Counted from the stretch's first letter, positions 1-7,559 are shown. The stretch: DNA of 25,381 nucleotides from CF-72 sp051006215 (GCA_051006215.1 JBPCIO010000236.1:1-25381), one strand, 5' to 3'. A program made the numbers and translations. Notes: a model not told the origin generated them from the letters alone.

Positions 1-1
1 C

Positions 2-1210
2 GTGCCTGTGCCTGTACCTGCCGAGACGTATCACGCGTACTACGGCCAGATCAGCAACGAAGTGTTAGGGATGCTGCAGCATCACGTCATTGGCATTGGA
101 GGCTTCGAGTACCTCGACAACGCGCGCCACCAGGCCTGGGGACGCTATCTCGAAGCCAACGCCCACCTGGCCGTGGCGATCGCGCGTCACGTCCGCCGAC
201 CCCAAGCCTTTCTGATTCAGGACTACCACCTCTACCCGCTGCCTGAGCTGCTACGGCGGACGTTTCCTGAGACGCCAATCCTGCACTTCACCCACATTCC
301 GTTCCCCGATCCGCCCATCCTCAGGCTGATCCCTGAGCGTTGGCGACAGACCATCTTGCGCGGGATGCTGGGCGCCGACGTGGTGGGCTTGCAAACACCG
401 ATGGACGTGCGCTCGTTCCTATCGTGCTGCACCGAGTTCCTGGACGTGATCGCCGATCCCGCACGCAGCGTGGTCCAGGCAGCCGACGGCCGCGAGGTGA
501 AGGTTCGGGCTTATCCGGCCAGCGTAGATCCGTCAGCGTTACGACGCACGATGCGCTCGCCGGCGGTGACCGCTGCACACGCGCGTCTGGCACCCGACCA
601 CGCCGAGATGGCCATCATCCGCGTCGACCGGCTCGACCCCAGCAAGAACCAGCAGGTGGGATTCCTCGCCTTCGGCAGGTTGCTCGAGATGCGGCCCGAC
701 CTGTGTGGCCGCGTGCGCTTTCTCGCATTCATGGTCCCGTCACGCACCGATCTGGGTGTCTACCGCGCGTACCGCGACACGGTATATGGCACGATCGAGT
801 CGATCAACGAACGCTACGCTGAGGCCTGCGGTCGACCGCCCATTCAGGTGTACTACACCAACGATCGTGATCAGGCCCTGGCCGCCATGGCGACCTGCCA
901 CGTGCTACTCATCAACTCGCTTCAGGACGGAATGAACCTGGTGGCCAAAGAGTGGGCGGTAGTTGCGACAAAACCAGGGGTACTAATCGTGTCCGAGACG
1001 GCCGGTGTGGCCGCGGACGCCGCGGATGCGGCGCTGCTCATCTCGCCTCTGGACGTCGAGGGCACCGCGCGGGCGATGGCTGGGGCGCTCGACATGCCGC
1101 TTGCCGAACGTGAAGCCCGCCATGCGCGCTTCCTCGAACGTGTCACGAAATGGTCGGCGCGTAACTGGCTCGATGCCCAGCTGGAGGATCTAGGCGTCGG
1201 TCCCGGATAG
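2..1210 (+). CDS. Trehalose-6-phosphate synthase-like GT20 glycosyltransferase (5' end outside window)
   Basis: A retaining GT20 enzyme; the family transfers glucose from UDP- or ADP-glucose to glucose-6-phosphate in the cytoplasm. The visible 402 residues begin at the segment usually found about 100 residues into OtsA (AETYHAYYGQISNEVL), so the N-terminal nucleotide-sugar loop and true start lie upstream of the window. Family landmarks are present: QDYHL (D74), HFTHIPFP (H98), DRLDPSKN (R210, K215), and LQDGMNLVAKEW (D309, E317). There is no C-terminal phosphatase domain. Its last 21 bases overlap the convergent GT4 gene. Canonical OtsA has LDYSKG where this has LDPSKN, and it sits beside two other glycosyltransferases and pterin-type enzymes, so the acceptor may not be glucose-6-phosphate. 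GT20 membership is secure; trehalose synthesis itself is only one possibility. Confidence 0.85.
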   Translation: MPVPVPAETYHAYYGQISNEVLGMLQHHVIGIGGFEYLDNARHQAWGRYLEANAHLAVAIARHVRRPQAFLIQDYHLYPLPELLRRTFPETPILHFTHIPFPDPPILRLIPERWRQTILRGMLGADVVGLQTPMDVRSFLSCCTEFLDVIADPARSVVQAADGREVKVRAYPASVDPSALRRTMRSPAVTAAHARLAPDHAEMAIIRVDRLDPSKNQQVGFLAFGRLLEMRPDLCGRVRFLAFMVPSRTDLGVYRAYRDTVYGTIESINERYAEACGRPPIQVYYTNDRDQALAAMATCHVLLINSLQDGMNLVAKEWAVVATKPGVLIVSETAGVAADAADAALLISPLDVEGTARAMAGALDMPLAEREARHARFLERVTKWSARNWLDAQLEDLGVGPG

Positions 1211-2299
1211 CTCCGCGTACGCGGCGAGGCAGCGCTCGGCGACTCTGGCCCACGTGAATTGTTCCAGCACGCGTTCCCGAGCATTGTGTCCCATCTTCTG
1301 GGCAAGTGACGGATCACCCAGGAGCTGATCGAGTCGCGCGTGCAGCGCCTGCACATCCCCAGGCGGCACCAGAAAGCCGGTAACGCCGTCCTGGACCACC
1401 TCAGGCAGTCCGCCCACGTGACTGGCGACGACCGGTGTGGCACTCGCCATGGCTTCCAGGGCGACCAATCCGAGCAGCTCGGAGACCCGCACGGAGCGCC
1501 CGTAACAGGTGCGCTCGACGGAGGGCATGACCAGCACGCTGGCTGAGCGGAACAGGCGCGGCAGGTTGTCGTCGGCAACGGTGCCCAGGAAGTCCACGTC
1601 GTGGCCGACGCCCAGCCGTCGCAACAGCTTCGGGTAGTCACGCTCAGGCAGTCGCGCATCGTGACCTGCCGAGCCGGCCACACTCAAGTGAGCGCCCGCG
1701 GGCAAGGCGTGCAGCAGCCGATCCACGCCTTTGTGGGGCGTGAGGCGTCCGACGAACAGCGCGCCTCGTCGAGGCTGGTTGGGATCGGGCGCGTACCGCA
1801 CCGGATCCGCGCCGCCATAAATGACCCTGGTCCGGCCAGGCGGCGCGTCAAGCTCGCGTGACGAATACGCTGATACGGGCAGGAACACGTCGAACAGACG
1901 CGGGAGCAGCCCACCCCAGTCGGACCCTTGAAGCCCATGGTCGGTCACCGCCAGATGCTGGTGTCGAGCCCGGCCCACCAGTGCGGTCATCTGGCTCGGC
2001 AAGCTGCGCATATGATGGGTGTGGACGACATGCGAGCCGGGCCTGATCTTGAGCAGAGCAGCGACCAGAGCTGGCGCCAACGGGTTCGCGGGATGGCCCC
2101 CCATCCAGCCCGTGGCGCGTAAGGTCCGCACCCGCAGACCGCCGGGCTCGCGCTCGGTCTGCGCACGCCGGCCAAAGGTAATCAGCTCACAGTCAACCTG
2201 CTGGGCCAAAGCGCGCGCCAGTTCGAGTGGATAGCGCTCGCCCCCGCCGAAGAGGCCGCGCGCACCGAACGGCGTCGGGGCGACATGTATGACGCGCAC
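1190..2299 (-). CDS. GT4 family glycosyltransferase (first of two)
   Basis: A 369-residue GT-B fold glycosyltransferase of family 4, predicted soluble, using a nucleotide sugar on an unknown acceptor. The N-terminus (MRVIHVAPTPFG, then FGGGERYPLELA) is the usual first strand and glycine-rich loop, which supports the GTG start at 2299. The C-terminal domain has the donor-binding GRLTPHKG (R185, K190) and the EX7E motif (E274 and E282 in SELLGLVALEAMA). An unusual RTCYGRSVRV stretch lies just before the EX7E motif. The start overlaps by 11 bases, head to head, the start of the divergent second GT4 gene, and the 3' end overlaps the GT20 gene by 21 bases. The family call is firm; donor and acceptor cannot be told from sequence. 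Confidence 0.9.
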   Translation of the reverse strand: MRVIHVAPTPFGARGLFGGGERYPLELARALAQQVDCELITFGRRAQTEREPGGLRVRTLRATGWMGGHPANPLAPALVAALLKIRPGSHVVHTHHMRSLPSQMTALVGRARHQHLAVTDHGLQGSDWGGLLPRLFDVFLPVSAYSSRELDAPPGRTRVIYGGADPVRYAPDPNQPRRGALFVGRLTPHKGVDRLLHALPAGAHLSVAGSAGHDARLPERDYPKLLRRLGVGHDVDFLGTVADDNLPRLFRSASVLVMPSVERTCYGRSVRVSELLGLVALEAMASATPVVASHVGGLPEVVQDGVTGFLVPPGDVQALHARLDQLLGDPSLAQKMGHNARERVLEQFTWARVAERCLAAYAELSGTDA

Positions 2300-3389
2300 C
2301 GTCCTAGCCGCTCTGATTACCCTCGGCGACCCGGGCCGACTGACGGGTGGCTATCTCTATCATCGACGCCTGGCCGAGCTCGCGCCGCGCCATCAGGCCC
2401 GCCTCGAGTTCGTTTCCATTCCCGAGCGCCCCTTTCCGTTGGCGATCGTGGATGCGCCCAGCGTCCTCGAACGTGTGCGCCGACGCGGCGCCGACGTGGT
2501 CGTGCTCGACAGCATTGCGGCCGCATTCCTCGGACCCTGGCTTGCCCTGCGCGCGCCGAAGCTGCCCATCCTCGGCATGCTCCACCAGCCGCCCGGAGGA
2601 ATCGACCATGCGCCGCTGCGCACTGCTGTGCAGGCCAGGTTGGACCGCCTGGCCTATGCGCGAGCCGGGCGACTGATGGTCGCCAGTGAATCGCTGGCCG
2701 AGGAGCTCCGTCACGCTGGCGAGCCGAGCGAGCGCATCAGCGTGGTGCCGCCCGGACGGGACGTGGCTTCCTCCGCGGGCAATTCGCCGGGTGACCTGCG
2801 CCAGGGCCGCCGCGCAGCGTTTCTGTGCGTCGGCAACTGGGTCGAGCGCAAGGGCATCCTCCAGCTCCTCGAGGCTCTGGCTGCCCTCGACGCGGGCGCA
2901 GCGACACTCCACCTGGTCGGCGATACGCTGACCGAGCCAACCTACGCGCGGCGGGTGCGGGCGCGGCTGTCTCAGCCCGATCTGCGAGGCCGCGTGATTG
3001 TGCATGGGCCGCTCGACGTGGGCGAGGTAGCCGCCATGTACGCTGCAGCCGACGCCTTTGTGTTGCCTAGCTTGAAAGAGCCGTACGGCACCGTGTACGG
3101 CGAAGCGATGGCATTTGGGCTGCCAGTCGTGGGCTGGCGCGCAGGAAATCTGCCGTATCTGGCCGAGACTGAGCGCGAAGGTGTGCTGGTACCGCCTGGC
3201 GATCTGAGTGGTCTGACCACCGCCCTGCAGCGCCTGGCCCAGGACGACAGCCTGCGGGCGCGACTCGGTAGCGCCGCCCTCAAGCGAGCCCTCACCCGCC
3301 CCACCTGGGACGAAGTTGCCGGCCTGTTCTTCGATCACCTTCGGAAAGCCGTCGCGGAGTCTCACGACACCATCATGGGTGGCCGGTAA
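2289..3389 (+). CDS. GT4 family glycosyltransferase (second of two)
   Basis: A 366-residue GT-B glycosyltransferase. The N-terminal half has a Gly-rich loop (PGRLTGGYLYHRRL) and a conserved-looking MLHQPPGGIDH segment (residues 97-107) where acceptor contacts are expected. The C-terminal half carries GNWVERKG (182-189) and an EX7E motif (E264/E272 in EPYGTVYGEAMAFG). ATG at 2289 gives a normal first beta strand; another ATG four bases upstream is out of frame. The gene is head-to-head with the other GT4 gene, starts overlapping, and tail-to-tail with the PTPS-like gene, overlapping by 17 bases. Sequence divergence from its neighbour suggests a different acceptor or sequential addition of two sugars. 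Substrates unknown. Confidence 0.9.
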   Translation: MTRTVLAALITLGDPGRLTGGYLYHRRLAELAPRHQARLEFVSIPERPFPLAIVDAPSVLERVRRRGADVVVLDSIAAAFLGPWLALRAPKLPILGMLHQPPGGIDHAPLRTAVQARLDRLAYARAGRLMVASESLAEELRHAGEPSERISVVPPGRDVASSAGNSPGDLRQGRRAAFLCVGNWVERKGILQLLEALAALDAGAATLHLVGDTLTEPTYARRVRARLSQPDLRGRVIVHGPLDVGEVAAMYAAADAFVLPSLKEPYGTVYGEAMAFGLPVVGWRAGNLPYLAETEREGVLVPPGDLSGLTTALQRLAQDDSLRARLGSAALKRALTRPTWDEVAGLFFDHLRKAVAESHDTIMGGR

Positions 3390-3750
3390 ACGCCGCGTAG
3401 GCTTCTGGGGATTCCCACACGCGTACTCGGAGCTGGCCCAGATTGGCGCCCGACACCGCCGGGGCGATCCGCTCGAAGAAGTAACGGGCGACCACCTCAG
3501 CGCTTGGGTTGGGCTCGGCCAGCTCGGCCATCCCGTTCAGGTCGCGCCCGGCGCAGTCGCCAATTGCCGCGTTCAACGCATCCTGCAGGCGGCTGATGTC
3601 AAACAGGGTTCCGTCCTGCTGCAGGCTGGTCCCCGACACGCCGACTTCCACTCGATAGGCGTGCTCGTGGGGTTGGCTGGCGGGACCAAAGTTCCCCACC
3701 AGATGGTGATGAGCAGAAAAGTGCGCTACGACCCCGACCTCGAAGCTCAC
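3373..3750 (-). CDS. PTPS/QueD-fold protein lacking canonical catalytic residues
   Basis: A 125-residue protein of the 6-pyruvoyl-tetrahydropterin synthase / 6-carboxytetrahydropterin synthase superfamily. Zinc-binding histidines are kept: one in FSAHHHL (H15 by alignment) and H28 and H30 in PHEHAY. The C-terminal pterin-anchoring glutamate is also kept (E113 in VWESPEAYA). By eye alignment the catalytic Cys, four residues before the HxH, is Ala24, and the catalytic Asp-His pair of the usual DHxxLN motif is Ala67-Gly68 before DLN. So dihydroneopterin triphosphate may be bound, or a related molecule, but standard PTPS or QueD chemistry looks unlikely. It starts with GTG in a 4-base GTGA overlap with the upstream dehydrogenase, so translation is probably coupled. 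Last gene of the operon with GTP cyclohydrolase II. Confidence 0.85.
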   Translation of the reverse strand: MSFEVGVVAHFSAHHHLVGNFGPASQPHEHAYRVEVGVSGTSLQQDGTLFDISRLQDALNAAIGDCAGRDLNGMAELAEPNPSAEVVARYFFERIAPAVSGANLGQLRVRVWESPEAYAAFTGHP

Positions 3751-4769
3751 GTGTACGTCAACACGACCTGAACGGTCTGGTCGGGATGCTGGTCGACCAA
3801 CGCGTACGCCTGGGCAGCTTGCTGTATCGGAATTCGATGACTGATCAGCGCGCCAAGCTCCAGGTCGGCCAGCAGGTCACGTGCCAGCGCCAACCGTCGG
3901 CGGTGCGTCCAGCGCGGCTGCAGCGCGGGATCGATCGTCGAGACCTGCGAGCTCACAATCCGTAGCCGTCGACGGTGGAACGGACCACCCAACCTGAGTT
4001 GCACGGGCTTGGTGCCGTACCACGAGCAGACCACGCATGTGCCACCAAAAACGAGCGTCTCGAGCGCTTGATCCAGCGCGCCAGCACTGCCGCTGGCCTC
4101 GACGACCAGGTCCACGCCGGCTCCGCCTGTCAGATCGCGAATGGCGCTGACGACGTCGGTGTTCGCGTCAAGGGCCACATCCGCGCCCACCTGGCAGGCT
4201 AGCTCGCGCCGGCGCGCGACTGGCTCGACGACGATGATCTGGCTCACACCCGTCCGCCGCAGCGCCTGGGTGATGAGCAGGCCAATCACACCCTGACCAA
4301 ACACAGCCACGCGTTCCCCCAGCCGGGGCGCAGCATCGATCACCACATTCGCTGCTGTTTCGATGTTGGCCAGGAACACGCCGAGCGTTGGATCAGCTCT
4401 CAGAGCATCTGGAAGCCGGATCGGCATGTCGGCTGGTACCACGAACAGCGACTGGTGCGGGTGATGCACGAACACGGGTTCGCCAGGCGCCAGGCAGCCC
4501 ACGTTCGAACCTGTTTCTACGACCCGCCCAACGCTGGCGTATCCGTACTTGATCGGAAAACCGAACGAGCCGCGCAGCGTGGGCAAGTCCAGGTCGACGC
4601 CTTCCGGGATCTGACCTCGAAACACCAGCATCTCGGTACCGTGGCTGATGGCCGACGCGACGGCTTCCACCCGCACGTCTTGCGGGCCTAGGTCGGCTAA
4701 CGTCTCGCGACGGAGGTCAACCTCGCGGGCGGCAGGAAACCAGACGCTCAAGCCCGTCTGAGGCGGCAT
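3747..4769 (-). CDS. BchC-like medium-chain dehydrogenase (MDR superfamily)
   Basis: A 340-residue medium-chain dehydrogenase/reductase with an N-terminal GroES-like domain and a Rossmann domain (VFGQGVIGLL, residues 157-166, the GxGxxG nucleotide motif). The N-terminal ISHGTEMLVFRGQIP followed by FPIKYGYASVG resembles BchC-type (bacteriochlorophyllide dehydrogenase) proteins more than classical alcohol dehydrogenases. The usual catalytic-zinc Cys is Ser42, and the structural zinc four-Cys lobe is absent. It probably oxidises or reduces a secondary alcohol/ketone with NAD(P). No chlorophyll genes are in view. It lies between GTP cyclohydrolase II (3-base gap) and the PTPS-like gene (4-base overlap), so a reaction on a pterin-type side chain is a reasonable inference. 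ATG at 4769 is preferred because it follows the upstream stop directly. Confidence 0.85.
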   Translation of the reverse strand: MPPQTGLSVWFPAAREVDLRRETLADLGPQDVRVEAVASAISHGTEMLVFRGQIPEGVDLDLPTLRGSFGFPIKYGYASVGRVVETGSNVGCLAPGEPVFVHHPHQSLFVVPADMPIRLPDALRADPTLGVFLANIETAANVVIDAAPRLGERVAVFGQGVIGLLITQALRRTGVSQIIVVEPVARRRELACQVGADVALDANTDVVSAIRDLTGGAGVDLVVEASGSAGALDQALETLVFGGTCVVCSWYGTKPVQLRLGGPFHRRRLRIVSSQVSTIDPALQPRWTHRRRLALARDLLADLELGALISHRIPIQQAAQAYALVDQHPDQTVQVVLTYT

Positions 4770-4772
4770 GGG

Positions 4773-5384
4773 TTACCCCTCGAAGGCGAGCAGGTGGCCC
4801 ATGCGATCGGCCTTGGTCCGCAAGTAGCGCCCGTTTACGGCATTCGGGGGCACCGCTAGCGGTACCCGCTCGACAACGCGTACGCCGTGCATCTCGAGGG
4901 CGTCGTGCTTGGCCGGGTTGTTGGTGAGCAAGCGCACGCGTCGCACCCCGAGCTCGCGCAGAATCGCCGCGGCAGAGGCGTACTCGCGGCGGTCCACAGG
5001 CAAACCGAGCGCAAGGTTAGCGTCGACGGTGTCGAGGCCCTTGTCTTGCAAGGCGTAGGCGCGGATCTTGTTGGCCAACCCGATACCCCGTCCTTCCTGC
5101 TGCAAGTACAGCAGCACTCCGGAGGATGCCGAAGCTATAAGCCCCAGGGCGGCCTGAAGCTGTTCGCCGCAATCACAGCGCTGGGAGCCCAGCACGTCAC
5201 CCGTCAAGCATTCGGAGTGCAACCGAACGAGAGGCACCACGTCGCCATTCAGCGGTCCGCGCGTCAGCGCCACAGCCTCCCCCGGCATACCGTCGACCTC
5301 GAATACGGCGATATTGAACTGGCCGAATTGGGTCGGTAACACGGCCTGGGCAAGCAGCGTTACGGTGCGAACGAGATCTGCCAT
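4773..5384 (-). CDS. ribA: GTP cyclohydrolase II
   Basis: A stand-alone 203-residue GTP cyclohydrolase II (E. coli RibA is of similar length), which opens the imidazole ring of GTP, releasing formate and pyrophosphate to give the pyrimidine precursor of riboflavin. Zinc ligands C59, C70 and C72 are in place (HSEC, then QRCDCGEQL). So are YLQQEGRGIGL, the Tyr in NKIRAYALQD, DTVDAN, DRREY, RLLTNNPAK and the C-terminal YLRTKADRMGH. The enzyme therefore looks fully functional. A GGAGGAGGA ribosome-binding stretch directly precedes ATG 5384. It is first in an operon with the dehydrogenase and PTPS-like genes and is not fused to RibB. No other riboflavin genes are near, so it may feed a separate pathway rather than, or besides, flavin synthesis. 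Confidence 0.95.
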   Translation of the reverse strand: MADLVRTVTLLAQAVLPTQFGQFNIAVFEVDGMPGEAVALTRGPLNGDVVPLVRLHSECLTGDVLGSQRCDCGEQLQAALGLIASASSGVLLYLQQEGRGIGLANKIRAYALQDKGLDTVDANLALGLPVDRREYASAAAILRELGVRRVRLLTNNPAKHDALEMHGVRVVERVPLAVPPNAVNGRYLRTKADRMGHLLAFEG

Positions 5385-5513
5385 TCCTCCTCCGAGTCGC
5401 GGGCAGTGGAAGTCCGAGTGTACCCCGCGTCCTAGGTCTGCATGCGGCTTCGGATGCCTCCCCCGCCAAACGCATGACTCGTACCACGTGTGCGAGACGA
5501 TACTGCGGCTGAG

Positions 5514-5603
5514 CTAGTGGCCCGCCACCAGGACTGAGACAAGCAACAGGGCCGCCCAGACCACCAGGTTCAGCTCGGCATTGTCTGGATCGAGGCGGTG
5601 CAT
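5514..5603 (-). CDS. Possible 29-residue single-span membrane peptide
   Basis: An ATG at 5603 opens a 29-codon frame ending in TAG. The product starts MHRLDPDNAEL and continues with about 16 hydrophobic residues (NLVVWAALLLVSVLVAG) before a final His, as expected for one transmembrane helix. It is on the same strand as ribA, about 130 bases upstream. No good ribosome-binding site precedes the ATG, and a frame this short can occur by chance, so this is a candidate only. No homologue recognised. Confidence 0.3.
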   Translation of the reverse strand: MHRLDPDNAELNLVVWAALLLVSVLVAGH

Positions 5604-5661
5604 AGCGCTACAGGCATGAACGAGCAGGGGCCGCAGTTTGCCACATCGTTAACGCACTTGT

Positions 5662-5696
5662 AATGCCTCGACGCCCGGGCACGCGGCCGAGGCGTT
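5662..5696. repeat. Inverted repeat, possible regulatory hairpin upstream of importer operon
   Basis: AATGCCTCG and CGAGGCGTT can pair over nine positions (one G-U) around a 17-base loop. It lies about 65 bases before the binding-protein start and is followed by a short T-rich stretch (GTTTCTA). It could act as a factor-independent terminator for transcripts entering from the left, as part of the importer leader, or as an operator. Function unproven. Confidence 0.35.
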
Positions 5697-5762
5697 TCTA
5701 CACTGGCAAGGAATTAGTTGGTACGCTGATCGATCAAACTTTGTCAGGGGAGTCGATCAGAC

Positions 5763-7529
5763 ATGCGTCCTCAGCCGCTTACCCGCCGCCGCTTCCTCGG
5801 CCTGGCAGGCGTCGCAGCCGGCATGGGTTTGCTGACCGCCTGTGGGCCAGCCGCTCCGGCTGCCGCGCCAACGACCCCGCCCGCTCCGGCGCCGACCACT
5901 GCACCAGCCGCGGCGCCAAAACCAACCACTGCCCCGGCCGCGCCAGCCACAGCCGCACCCGCCGCAGCGCCGACGGCCGCCTCGGCCCCGGCTGCCGCTC
6001 CGACCACGGCGCCCGCGGCTAAGCCCGCGGCGACTGCCGCTAATACCCTCACCTTTCTGTGGGGCAGTGATACCGACAAGCTCGACCCGCCGACCATGAC
6101 CTCCCAGGAAGGCTTCATCGCCGATACCGCGATGTACGAGGGCCTGGTGCGCTACACGTCCGGCGGTACCGACGTGGAGCCCGCTCTGGCTGAGAAGTGG
6201 GACGTTGCGCCGGATGGCCTGTCAGTGGTCTTCCACCTCCGCCAGGGAGTGAAGTTCCACGATGGCTCGCCTCTCACGGCTGAGGCCGCCGCGTTCAGCT
6301 TCGATCGAAGCCTCAACAAGGACAACCCCCTGTACCAGGAAGCCCAGGGCGATTACGGCGGGTTCCCCTTCATCGACGCATACATCGGCAACGTCGTCTC
6401 GAAGGTCGAAGCGGCCGGCCCGATGGACGTCAAGTTCACACTGAAGCAAAAATATTCGCCGCTGCTGTCGAATCTCGCGATCCCGCCGGGCTTCGTCGTG
6501 TCGATGGAAGCCCTCAAAAAGTCAGGCAAGGGCATCAACGAAGCGCCGGTAGGCACTGGTCCGTTCAAGTTTGTCGAGTGGAAGAAGGACGACCACATCA
6601 CCGTCGAGGCGTTCGACGGCTACTGGGGCAACAAACCGAAGCTGCAACGTATCGTCTTCCAGCCCGTGCCAGAAGCATCAGTGCGCGCCCTCAAGATCAA
6701 AAATGGCGAGGGCGACGTCACCTGGGTCATCGATCCCAAAGACGTGCCCAGCCTCAAAGGTCAGGCCGACACGGACGTCCTCGAGCAACCCGGGCTCAAC
6801 GTGAGTTACGCCGACTTCAACTTGCAGCTGCCAGATTTCCAGAACAAGTCATTGCGCCAGGCGTTGAACTACGCCGTCAACAAGCAGGAGTTGGCCGACA
6901 GCCTGTACAGCGGGGCCGGCGTAGCCGAGCAAGGCGTACTGCCGGCAACCTCGTGGGCCTATAGCGGCACCATCAAGGGTTATCCGTTCGACATTGACAA
7001 GGCCAAGCAACTACTCAAAGACTCGGGCTACAACGGCCAGACTCTGACCCTGTGGGCGTATACGGTTCCGCGCGCCTACAACCCACAGGGCAGCAAGCTG
7101 GCCGAGGCTCTCCAGCAGTACTGGCAAGACATCGGCGTCAATAGTGAGATCAAAACTGAGGAATGGGCCCAATATCGCGTCGATCGACGCGCAGGCAAGT
7201 TCCCGGTCGAGTTGAACGGCTGGCAGGCGGACACCGGGGATCCGGAGAACTTCCTGGGTGTCTTCTTCCACAGCTCCAACAAGGGCGCCACCAACACCTC
7301 GTGGTACAGCGTCCCCGCGGTTGATCAGTTGCTCGATCAGGCCAACCAGGAGACGGATCAGGCCAAGCGCAAGGCGCTCTTCAACCAGGCCGAAACCCGA
7401 ATTGTCGATGACGCGCCCTGGGTATTCATCGGTCACATGAAGCAGCAGGCTGCCATCCGCAAGCGCGTCCAGAACTTCGTGCAGCAACCAACGTATATCT
7501 ATTACTTCAACAACGTGAGCGTGGGATAG
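5763..7529 (+). CDS. ABC transporter substrate-binding lipoprotein, family 5 (peptide/opine type)
   Basis: A 588-residue extracytoplasmic solute-binding protein of the SBP_bac_5 (DppA/OppA/NikA) family. It starts with a twin-arginine signal (TRRRFLGLAG, residues 7-16) and a lipobox LLTAC with acylated Cys27, so it is predicted to be exported folded by Tat and anchored to the outer face of the membrane. Residues 28 to about 94 are a low-complexity Ala/Pro/Thr linker built from short repeats, which should hold the domain away from the membrane. The binding domain follows (TLTFLWGSDTDKLDPPTM onward, with the typical VFHLRQGVKFHDGSPLTAE motif). It is the first gene of an operon with two permeases, separated from them by a strong hairpin. 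Substrate is probably a peptide or similar oligomer but cannot be fixed from sequence. Confidence 0.95.
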   Translation: MRPQPLTRRRFLGLAGVAAGMGLLTACGPAAPAAAPTTPPAPAPTTAPAAAPKPTTAPAAPATAAPAAAPTAASAPAAAPTTAPAAKPAATAANTLTFLWGSDTDKLDPPTMTSQEGFIADTAMYEGLVRYTSGGTDVEPALAEKWDVAPDGLSVVFHLRQGVKFHDGSPLTAEAAAFSFDRSLNKDNPLYQEAQGDYGGFPFIDAYIGNVVSKVEAAGPMDVKFTLKQKYSPLLSNLAIPPGFVVSMEALKKSGKGINEAPVGTGPFKFVEWKKDDHITVEAFDGYWGNKPKLQRIVFQPVPEASVRALKIKNGEGDVTWVIDPKDVPSLKGQADTDVLEQPGLNVSYADFNLQLPDFQNKSLRQALNYAVNKQELADSLYSGAGVAEQGVLPATSWAYSGTIKGYPFDIDKAKQLLKDSGYNGQTLTLWAYTVPRAYNPQGSKLAEALQQYWQDIGVNSEIKTEEWAQYRVDRRAGKFPVELNGWQADTGDPENFLGVFFHSSNKGATNTSWYSVPAVDQLLDQANQETDQAKRKALFNQAETRIVDDAPWVFIGHMKQQAAIRKRVQNFVQQPTYIYYFNNVSVG

Positions 7530-7535
7530 CCGGAC

Positions 7536-7559
7536 CTCAGGGGGCAATGTCCCCCTGAG
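7536..7559 (+). terminator. Perfect 9-bp intercistronic hairpin after the binding-protein gene
   Basis: CTCAGGGGG and CCCCCTGAG form a perfect nine-base-pair stem with a six-base loop (CAATGT), six bases after the binding-protein stop and eight before the first permease ATG. There is no U-run after it, so it is more likely a partial attenuator or a 3'-end stabiliser of the binding-protein message than a full terminator. Such elements commonly let the binding protein be made in excess over its permeases. Confidence 0.65.

Larger units (their letters stand above)
5385..5762. other. Intergenic spacer between ribA and the ABC importer genes
   Basis: This 378-base region separates the minus-strand GTP cyclohydrolase operon from the plus-strand importer operon, so it should hold both promoters. 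The ribA ribosome-binding site is at its left edge. A short membrane-peptide reading frame (5514-5603, minus) and an inverted repeat (5662-5696) are listed separately. A Shine-Dalgarno-like AGGGGAG lies about ten bases before the importer ATG at 5763. No FMN riboswitch could be recognised by eye, and no convincing -35/-10 pair was found for either operon. Confidence 0.6.

Noticed and set aside
2304..3365. 353-codon minus-strand frame opposite the second GT4 gene
   Set aside because: It is a high-GC shadow of the GT4 gene, has no protein-like domain pattern, and the plus-strand GT4 motifs are unmistakable.
5385..5513. FMN riboswitch upstream of ribA
   Set aside because: None of the conserved FMN-element segments could be recognised in order on the minus strand.
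5850..6045. Repeats within the binding-protein gene (Ala/Pro/Thr codon repeats)
   Set aside because: These are the coding of a flexible lipoprotein linker, common in this group, not a CRISPR or mobile repeat.
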